This document shows positions 6,291-11,696 of a stretch of DNA of 11,696 nucleotides, piece after piece. Within the stretch, counting starts at the first letter, position 1. The number at the start of each line of letters is the position of its first letter. A model generated the notes under the pieces. That model was not told where the DNA came from. It saw only the letters and a list, made by a program, of their open reading frames with translations, and ran no database searches. Source of the stretch: Gemmatimonadota bacterium (GTDB taxonomy: Bacteria > Gemmatimonadota > Gemmatimonadetes > Palauibacterales > Palauibacteraceae); the NCBI GenBank assembly GCA_030598525.1, contig JAUVPT010000029.1, forward strand, positions 1 through 11,696, in the 5' to 3' direction. Position numbers and translations under genes: made by a program.

Positions 6291-7160
6291 CTAGAGTCTC
6301 GACTCGATCAGGCCCACCAGATCAGCCGGCCTTTCCGCAACCGCGATATCGCACTCGCGAAACGCGCTCATCTTCTCGGCCGCCGTCCCCTCGGATCCGG
6401 AAATGATGGCTCCCGCATGGCCCATACGCCGACCTGGCGGCGCTGTCTGACCCGCGATGAACCCGACCACCGGTTTCGACATGTGATCTCGAACGAACTC
6501 GGCGGCCACTTGCTCGTCCGTTCCCCCGATCTCGCCGATCATGGCCACGGCGCCAGTACTCGGGTCTTCTTCGAACGCCCTCAAGCAATCCACGAAATCG
6601 GTGCCGATCAGTGGATCACCACCGATGCCGATGCACGTGGACTGGCCGATGCCGTGACGGGTGAGCTGGAAGATGACCTCGTAGGTCAGGGTGCCCGAGC
6701 GACTCACGATCCCCACGGGTCCCGGAGTCACGATCTGGCCTGGCAGGATTCCGATCTTGCCTATGCCCGGCGCTATCAGGCCGGGACAATTCGGGCCGAT
6801 CAGGCGGGCCCCCTTTTCCCGGACGTAGGGAAGCGCGGTCATCATGTCGCCAACCGGGACTCCCTCGGTAATGCACACGATGAGGTCCACTCCTGCGTCG
6901 GCCGCCTCGAAGATTGCGCTCGAGGCGAAGGCCGCGGGCACGTAGATCGCGCTGGCGCTGGCCCCCGTCTTCTCCACAGCCTCGGCCACCGTATCAAACA
7001 CGGGGACCGATTCGTCGAAGACCTGACCGCCCTTCCCGGGGGTCACCCCCGCGACGACCTTCGTCCCGTACTCGATCATCTGGCGCGTGTGGAAGGAGCC
7101 GTCCCGTCCCGTGATCCCCTGCACGACCAGGCTGGTATTACCGTCAATGAATATGCTCAT
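6291..7160 (-). CDS. sucD: Succinate-CoA ligase, alpha subunit
   Basis: The alpha subunit of succinyl-CoA synthetase binds CoA and carries the phosphohistidine intermediate of the TCA step that converts succinyl-CoA plus NDP and phosphate to succinate plus NTP. It has 289 residues, the same size as well-studied bacterial homologues. Evidence: the CoA-binding GITGRDG (15-21), YGTKVVAGVTPGKGG (31-45), IGPNCPGLIAPG (121-132), SRSGTLTYE (153-161) and the active-site GRRMGHAGAI with H248 as the phosphorylated histidine. It lies 40 bp after sucC, with GAGG about 10 nt before the ATG at 7160. Subunit order and spacing are standard. The closely following ndk is less usual. Nucleotide preference cannot be told from this subunit. 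Confidence 0.98.
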   Translation of the reverse strand: MSIFIDGNTSLVVQGITGRDGSFHTRQMIEYGTKVVAGVTPGKGGQVFDESVPVFDTVAEAVEKTGASASAIYVPAAFASSAIFEAADAGVDLIVCITEGVPVGDMMTALPYVREKGARLIGPNCPGLIAPGIGKIGILPGQIVTPGPVGIVSRSGTLTYEVIFQLTRHGIGQSTCIGIGGDPLIGTDFVDCLRAFEEDPSTGAVAMIGEIGGTDEQVAAEFVRDHMSKPVVGFIAGQTAPPGRRMGHAGAIISGSEGTAAEKMSAFRECDIAVAERPADLVGLIESRL

Positions 7161-7200
7161 TCCTGAAAATCCTCTGCGGTCTGTGCTGATTCCCGGTTGG

Positions 7201-8343
7201 CTAGCTCGACGTGCCCGCGGCCATCGCGACGGCCCGCTTCACCACCTCGTCCATGTCGGTCATGGCCTCGAACCCGTTCTCCTTCAGGATGTCGACGGCC
7301 AGCTCTTCATTGGTGCCGGTCAGGCGGATTGCAATGGGAAGCTCCACCACGATCCTCCGTGTCGCCTCCACGATCCCATTGGCCACATCGTCACACCTCG
7401 TGATGCCCCCGAAGATGTTGAAAAGGATCGACTTGACCTTCGTATCCGACGTCATGATCTCGAAGGCCGTAACGACCTTGTCTGGATTGGATGACCCACC
7501 GATGTCCAGGAAGTTGGCCGGCTCCCCACCGTAGTACTTCACAAGGTCCATGGTGGCCATCGCCAGCCCTGCCCCGTTGACGCAGCAACCGACATCGCCG
7601 TCCAACTGGATGTAGCTCAGACCCGCCTCGCGCGCCTTGCGCTCGGCCGGATCCTCGGCTGCTTCGTCGCGCATCGCTTCCACGTTCGGAAGTCTGAACA
7701 ACGCGTTGTCATCAATGTTCATCTTGGCGTCGATCGCTTTTACCTCGCCTGCAGGGGTCGAGATCAGCGGATTGATCTCCGCCAGCGTGCAACCCGCGGC
7801 CCGATACGCCTCGTAAAGCTGCGAGATGATCCGGGCCGCCTGCCTGGCCAGTTTCGCGTCGGAGTACAGGGCGTAGGCGAGGGCTGACGCCTGGTGGGGG
7901 AGCAGCCCGTAGCGGGCGTCCACCGCCAGTTTCCGGATCGCTTCCGGATGAGTAGCGGCTACCTCCTCGATGTCGATTCCGCCCTCGGACGAGACCATGA
8001 TGACGTCGCTCTGGGAACCGCGGTCCATCACGATACCGAGATAGGCTTCCGTGGCGATGTCCTCCGCGGGCGCGACCAAGACTTTCTCAACCGTAAGTCC
8101 CTTGATCTCCAGCCCGAGGATCGCGTCCGCTTTCTCCCGAGCGTCTGCCGCATCATCGGCCAGCTTGACGCCGCCGGCCTTTCCCCGCCCTCCAGCATGT
8201 ACTTGGGCCTTCACCACGACCATGCCCCCGTACCCTGCCGCGATGCGCTCCGCTTCTTCGGGCGTCGTCGCGACTTCGCCCGGAGGAACCGGCACACCGT
8301 GAGCCCGCAGGATTTCCCTGGCCTGATATTCGTGAATATTCAT
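7201..8343 (-). CDS. sucC: Succinate-CoA ligase, beta subunit
   Basis: The beta subunit carries the nucleotide-binding ATP-grasp domain and part of the succinate site of succinyl-CoA synthetase. It has 380 residues, slightly under the common 385-400. It opens with MNIHEYQAREILR, then VKAQVHAGGRGKAGGVK (44-60) of the ATP-grasp fold, EINPLI (189-194), the metal-binding region DAKMNIDDNALFR (205-217), and the C-terminal carboligase domain with NGAGLAMATMD (256-266), LDIGGSSNPDKV (279-290) and FNIFGGITRCD (308-318). AAGG lies about 6 nt before the ATG at 8343. It begins 21 bp after carbamate kinase, an unusual upstream partner. Whether it prefers ADP or GDP cannot be decided by eye. Confidence 0.98.
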   Translation of the reverse strand: MNIHEYQAREILRAHGVPVPPGEVATTPEEAERIAAGYGGMVVVKAQVHAGGRGKAGGVKLADDAADAREKADAILGLEIKGLTVEKVLVAPAEDIATEAYLGIVMDRGSQSDVIMVSSEGGIDIEEVAATHPEAIRKLAVDARYGLLPHQASALAYALYSDAKLARQAARIISQLYEAYRAAGCTLAEINPLISTPAGEVKAIDAKMNIDDNALFRLPNVEAMRDEAAEDPAERKAREAGLSYIQLDGDVGCCVNGAGLAMATMDLVKYYGGEPANFLDIGGSSNPDKVVTAFEIMTSDTKVKSILFNIFGGITRCDDVANGIVEATRRIVVELPIAIRLTGTNEELAVDILKENGFEAMTDMDEVVKRAVAMAAGTSS

Positions 8344-8364
8344 GACTGCCTTGTCGTCTCGTGT

Positions 8365-9339
8365 TTACTCAAACCCGCCGGAAGGAATACGGTCCGGCGT
8401 AACGGTCGTTCCCGACGTACCGGCCAGACCGGCCGGTCCGTCATACAGAGCCGCGATGATCGCGCGCTCTCCCCCCCCTTCGACGAAATGCGCGGCGGCT
8501 TCGACCTTCGGCCCCATGCTCCCGGACCCGAGGGCCCCGGACTCGATGAGGGTCCGAGCCTCCGAAGCCGTCAGCCTGGACACCAGCCGGGCGTCCTTCT
8601 TGCCCCAGTTCTCATACACACCGTCGACGTCCGTCAGGATCAACAGCACGGTCGCGCCGATCTCATGTCCCAGCAGGGCGGCCGCCCGGTCCTTGTCCAC
8701 CACGGCGTCCACACCCTCCAGGCCCAGCTGCGGATCGCGGTAGACGGGGATTCCTCCCCCACCGGCGGCGATTACGATATCCCCGCGTGCCACAAGCTCC
8801 GCCACCATCCTGGACTCGCAGATCTCAACGGGCACGGGGCTCGGCACCCGTCGCCTCAGGTTGCCCCGCGAGTCGGCCTCGATCCTGACGCCTTCGTCTC
8901 GCAGCTCGTCTGCCACGCCGGGTCGAATCCCCCGCCCGATGAACTTCGTCGGCTCGCGCATCGACGGATCATCGGGGTCGACAAGCGACTGGGTGATCAG
9001 GGTCACTACTCGCCGATCGCTTCCCGCAGCCGCCAGCGCATTCTGCAGCGACTGTTGAATCATGTATCCGATCCAGCCCGCCGTGGCGGCGACGAGCACC
9101 CCGAGAGGAAGCTGCTCGACTTTCGAGCGAGCCACCTCGTTGCGCTGCAATTCGTCACCGACCTGCGGTCCGTTTCCGTGCACGACCGCGATATTCCATC
9201 CCTGCAGGGCCAGGTTGACGATCGGCTCCATGCTGTCACGGGTGTGCCGGAACTGGTTTGCCACCGAGGCCAACTCTCCAGCCGGCGACAGGGCGTTCCC
9301 CCCGATGGCGACAATGACGGACCGTCCCTTCGGACTCAC
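8365..9339 (-). CDS. arcC: Carbamate kinase
   Basis: Carbamate kinase interconverts carbamoyl phosphate plus ADP with carbamate plus ATP. In catabolic settings it yields ATP at the end of arginine, agmatine or purine breakdown. It has 324 residues, in the usual 300-325 range, with an amino-acid-kinase fold: AIGGNAL (11-17), HGNGPQVGDEL (54-64), the QSLVDPDDP and PTKFIGRG segment (117-137) of the carbamate-kinase subdomain, AAGGGGIPV (191-199), VDKDRAAALL (214-223), LTDVDGVY (235-242) and GSMGPKVEAA (273-282). The start is a GTG at 9339, 7 bp after the mutase stop, with GGGAG about 11 nt upstream inside the mutase gene. No arcA, arcB, ygeW-type or other carbamoyl-phosphate-forming gene is nearby, so the substrate source is unknown. 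The symbol follows the family; the arginine deiminase role is not implied. Confidence 0.94.
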   Translation of the reverse strand: MSPKGRSVIVAIGGNALSPAGELASVANQFRHTRDSMEPIVNLALQGWNIAVVHGNGPQVGDELQRNEVARSKVEQLPLGVLVAATAGWIGYMIQQSLQNALAAAGSDRRVVTLITQSLVDPDDPSMREPTKFIGRGIRPGVADELRDEGVRIEADSRGNLRRRVPSPVPVEICESRMVAELVARGDIVIAAGGGGIPVYRDPQLGLEGVDAVVDKDRAAALLGHEIGATVLLILTDVDGVYENWGKKDARLVSRLTASEARTLIESGALGSGSMGPKVEAAAHFVEGGGERAIIAALYDGPAGLAGTSGTTVTPDRIPSGGFE

Positions 9340-9346
9340 GGACGCA

Positions 9347-10726
9347 TCAACTCCCGGCGAGCTCGGGAACGGTTACCCCTTCGCCACCCAGATATCCGGC
9401 CACCTCATCGCGAATGCTCCTCAGTTCCGCGACCGAATCCGCCTCGAATCGAAGGACGATGACCGGCTGAGTATTGCTCGCCCTGATCAGGGCCCAACCG
9501 CCATCGAACTCTATCCGCGCACCGTCAATGTCGTTCACCGGGTGGCTGGCCTGATAGTGCTCCACCGCCCGGGCAACGACATCAAACTTCAGGTCCTCTG
9601 CGCAGTCCACCCGGAGTTCCGGGGTAGACGGATAGGCCGGTATGGCGGCCGCCAGCTCGGAGAACGGCTTTCCACTCCTCTGCACCAGCCCTGCCAACCG
9701 CGCGGCCGCATAGATCGCATCATCAAAACCGAAGAAGTTGTCAGCAAAGCAAATATGCCCGCTCATCTCACCTGCTATGGGAGACCCGGACTCCTTCATG
9801 CGCTCCTTGATCAACGAGTGCCCCGTCTTCCACATGACCGGTACGCCACCGGCGCGGGCAATCAGCTCCGGCAACGCCTTCGAACACTTCACATCGAAGA
9901 CGATCTCCGCGCCCGGATACCGGGGCAGAGCGTCCAGCGCGTACAGAAGGAGCAGATGGTCGCCCCGAACGATGCCACCCGTCTCGGTGACCGCGCCGAT
10001 CCGGTCGGCATCGCCGTCCAGACCCACGCCGAGATCCGCCCCAGTGGCCTTCACCCGAGCGATCAGGTCAACCACATTTTCATCGACCGTCGGGTCGGGA
10101 TGATGGTTCGGGAATGTTCCGTCGGACTCACAGTACAGACAGTCTACCTCGATTCCGGCCAGCGCGAGGGCCTGCGGCGCGATCACCGATCCCGTGCCAT
10201 TTCCGCAGTCGAGGACCAGCCGCACGGGACCCTCCACTCCGGCCCGCCGGCCGATCTCCGCGGCGTAGCGCTCCAGGATTTCCTGGCGCTCCGTGCGCCC
10301 CGCGCCGTCCACGTATCGATCCGTTTCCACGAGCTCCCTGAGCTCCTGGATTGCGGCTCCATACAGGGCCCGGTCCCCCACGATCATCTTGATTCCGTTG
10401 TACTCAGGCGGATTGTGGGATCCCGTAATCTGAATGCCTCCGTCCGTACCCCATACGTCCGCCGCGTAGTACAGCGCCGGTGTCGGCACTGTCCCGACGA
10501 GACGGACATCGGCGCCGGCAGCATTCAGCCCCTCCGCCAGGGCATCGGCCAACTCGGGGGAACTCGGACGGTTGTCGTACCCGACTGCCACGACGGGTCT
10601 GTCCACGGTCCTTCTGAGGCGCGTGGCGTAGGCCCTTCCCACGGCCTCGGTGACCTCCACCGTCAGGTCGTCTCCGACGATCCCCCGGATATCATATTCC
10701 CTGAAGATGGTGCTCGATACGTTCAT
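9347..10726 (-). CDS. algC: Phosphomannomutase/phosphoglucomutase, AlgC type
   Basis: This alpha-D-phosphohexomutase converts mannose- or glucose-6-phosphate to the 1-phosphate, feeding GDP-mannose, UDP-glucose and hence exopolysaccharide or LPS synthesis. It has 459 residues, close to AlgC. The four active-site loops are visible: phosphoserine loop TGSHNP with S103, metal loop DGDADR (237-242), sugar-binding GEMSGH (319-324) and phosphate-binding RASNTQP (415-421). The sugar-binding GEMSGH favours the PMM/PGM group over phosphoglucosamine mutase. The ATG at 10726 (MNVSSTIFREYDIRG) has AGG about 7 nt upstream. A TTG at 10753 would add nine residues ahead of the conserved opening. It is the first gene after the nuoN gap and lies 7 bp before carbamate kinase. 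Actual sugar preference is not determined by sequence, and the symbol is by similarity. Confidence 0.92.
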   Translation of the reverse strand: MNVSSTIFREYDIRGIVGDDLTVEVTEAVGRAYATRLRRTVDRPVVAVGYDNRPSSPELADALAEGLNAAGADVRLVGTVPTPALYYAADVWGTDGGIQITGSHNPPEYNGIKMIVGDRALYGAAIQELRELVETDRYVDGAGRTERQEILERYAAEIGRRAGVEGPVRLVLDCGNGTGSVIAPQALALAGIEVDCLYCESDGTFPNHHPDPTVDENVVDLIARVKATGADLGVGLDGDADRIGAVTETGGIVRGDHLLLLYALDALPRYPGAEIVFDVKCSKALPELIARAGGVPVMWKTGHSLIKERMKESGSPIAGEMSGHICFADNFFGFDDAIYAAARLAGLVQRSGKPFSELAAAIPAYPSTPELRVDCAEDLKFDVVARAVEHYQASHPVNDIDGARIEFDGGWALIRASNTQPVIVLRFEADSVAELRSIRDEVAGYLGGEGVTVPELAGS

Positions 10727-10760
10727 TGGGACCTGCAAGCAAGAGGAATCCAACCTTTGC

Positions 10761-10802
10761 GGCCGACGCCCCGTCGGCCGCCGGAACGGCCGGGACGGGG
10801 CG
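10761..10802 (-). terminator. GC-rich hairpin after nuoN, possible terminator or attenuator
   Basis: About 25 nt after the nuoN stop the transcript contains a perfect 9-bp stem (10802-10794 with 10775-10767) plus an inner 5-bp stem (10791-10787 with 10780-10776), with a 2-nt bulge and a 6-nt loop. A second, exclusive stem of 7 bp pairs 10779-10773 with 10767-10761 around a GGGGC loop. No U tract follows on the minus strand, nor a T tract on the plus strand. It may end or modulate nuo transcription, but classic intrinsic termination is not supported. The remaining bases of the 101-bp gap show no promoter I can defend. Confidence 0.4.
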
Positions 10803-10827
10803 TGGTCCGATGCGACTACCGGTGACG

Positions 10828-11696
10828 TCAGTCCGTGTTCGTCTCAGTTATTCCTACCGGGGCCGCAGGCTGTGACAATGGGGCGACCTGACGCGGGGCA
10901 AGATCCGCCCCCGCATGCTCCGCCATGCGGATTGCCCTACCCGGGAACAGGCCGGCGACCAGGATCAATACGGCCGCGACGATCGCTGCGAGACGGAAGG
11001 CGGCGCCCGGGGCCGCGGGAAGCGCAGCGTCCTCCGGAGCCTCCTCAAAGTACATCTTCCAGATGACCCGGAGGTAGTAGTAGTAGGACACGAAACTCGT
11101 GAGGACGAGAATGACAGCCAGCGTCACATGGCCGGATTCCACTGCTGCCAGCAGTAGATACAGCTTGCCGATAAATCCGCCGGTCGGCGGGAATCCGGCC
11201 AGGGAAAGAAGAAACAAGACGAGCAGCGCCCCAAGCAAAGGCCGACGCCATCCCAGGCCCCGAAAATCGGCCAGACCGCCTCGCGAGTCTTCCGCACTCG
11301 CCACCACTCCGACGAGAGCAAAAGCGCCGAGTGTCATCACGGCATAGACGGCCAGGTAGAGGAGCGCCGCGGATCGCCCCGACGCACTGCCCGCGACCAC
11401 TCCGACCAGAAGATAGCCCGCGTGCGCAATGGACGAATACGCCAGCATCCGCTTCACGTTGTCCTGCGCCAGCGCGATGAGGTTCGGGACGACCATCGTC
11501 AGTACGGCGAGCCACCACAAAACGACCGCCCAGATCGACGCCGCCGGCGCGAGCTCGACCGTGACGATACGAAGAAGGGCCGCGAAGGCGGCGGCCTTCA
11601 CTCCGGCCGCCATGTAGCCGGTGACCGGTGTCGGCGCTCCCTCGTAGACGTCGGGCGTCCACATGTGGAACGGCACGGCCGAGATCTTGAAAGCGA
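10828..11696 (-). CDS. nuoN: NADH-quinone oxidoreductase subunit N (partial, 5' end outside window)
   Basis: NuoN is one of the three antiporter-like proton-pumping subunits in the membrane arm of respiratory complex I. The last 288 residues are visible and the reading frame runs through the right edge. The visible part begins AFKISAVPFHMWTPDVYEGAP, the hallmark around the TM7 lysine, so the GTG inside it at 11676 is not a start. Further support: GVKAAAFAALLRI with the next conserved lysine, NVKRMLAYSSIAHAGYLLVG, LSLAGFPPTGGFIGKLYLL with a third membrane lysine, and a final hydrophobic helix (LAAIVAAVLILVAGLFPG). Roughly eight membrane segments remain. nuoN is usually the last nuo gene, which fits the hairpin just after its stop. 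The downstream gene is unrelated to complex I. Confidence 0.96.
   Translation of the reverse strand, partial: AFKISAVPFHMWTPDVYEGAPTPVTGYMAAGVKAAAFAALLRIVTVELAPAASIWAVVLWWLAVLTMVVPNLIALAQDNVKRMLAYSSIAHAGYLLVGVVAGSASGRSAALLYLAVYAVMTLGAFALVGVVASAEDSRGGLADFRGLGWRRPLLGALLVLFLLSLAGFPPTGGFIGKLYLLLAAVESGHVTLAVILVLTSFVSYYYYLRVIWKMYFEEAPEDAALPAAPGAAFRLAAIVAAVLILVAGLFPGRAIRMAEHAGADLAPRQVAPLSQPAAPVGITETNTD

Noticed and set aside
7894..9462. A 522-codon open frame on the plus strand
   Set aside because: Antisense to carbamate kinase and sucC; arginine/histidine-rich product without motifs, typical of a mirror frame.
9062..10825. A 587-codon open frame on the plus strand
   Set aside because: It lies antisense to the mutase and carbamate kinase genes, whose active-site motifs are complete. 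Its translation shows no recognisable domain, and long antisense frames are expected in GC-rich coding DNA.
10828..11676. Reading nuoN as a complete short gene starting at the GTG at 11676
   Set aside because: The codons just upstream, up to the window edge, spell the conserved AFKISA that belongs to the same NuoN motif, so the gene simply continues outside the window.

Overview
The window is a dense, GC-rich bacterial housekeeping region. All fourteen genes lie on the minus strand, so transcription runs from high to low coordinates. Twelve genes are complete, and two are cut by the window edges: nuoN at the right and mqnE at the left. There are no RNA genes, mobile elements, CRISPR arrays or gene-free stretches over about 100 bases. 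The organism looks like a respiring, menaquinone-using Gram-negative-type bacterium: it has complex I, the futalosine menaquinone route, a type II fatty acid cluster and a zinc-ribbon L32. High GC together with this gene set would fit Gemmatimonadota or a similar phylum, but that placement is an inference from memory, not a search result.

Layout in transcription order. (1) nuoN, the last part of a complex I membrane subunit, probably ends an upstream nuo operon. A 101-bp gap follows, holding a strong GC-rich hairpin that can fold in two mutually exclusive ways. (2) A phosphoryl-transfer and energy block: an AlgC-type phosphomannomutase/phosphoglucomutase, carbamate kinase, sucC, sucD and ndk, separated by only 7 to 40 bp. 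(3) A lipid and ribosome block: a DUF177/YceD protein, rpmF, plsX, fabD, fabG, acpP and fabF. This is the classical rpmF-plsX-fab cluster, but fabH is missing between plsX and fabD. A candidate promoter overlaps the start of the DUF177 gene. A hairpin sits between fabG and acpP. (4) mqnE (aminofutalosine synthase), whose start codon shares one base with the fabF stop codon.

The genes connect as follows. SucCD makes ATP or GTP at the succinyl-CoA step, Ndk redistributes the gamma phosphate among nucleotides, carbamate kinase can form ATP from carbamoyl phosphate, and the mutase produces sugar-1-phosphates whose activation consumes NTPs. PlsX, FabD, FabG, ACP and FabF make acyl chains and pass them to phospholipid synthesis. 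MqnE makes a precursor of the quinone that works with complex I in the same membrane.

I found no clearly undescribed system. The points most worth a second look are the mutase-carbamate kinase-sucCD-ndk arrangement, the CX5CX2C cysteine spacing in MqnE, the absent fabH, the coupling of mqnE to fabF, and the two hairpins.
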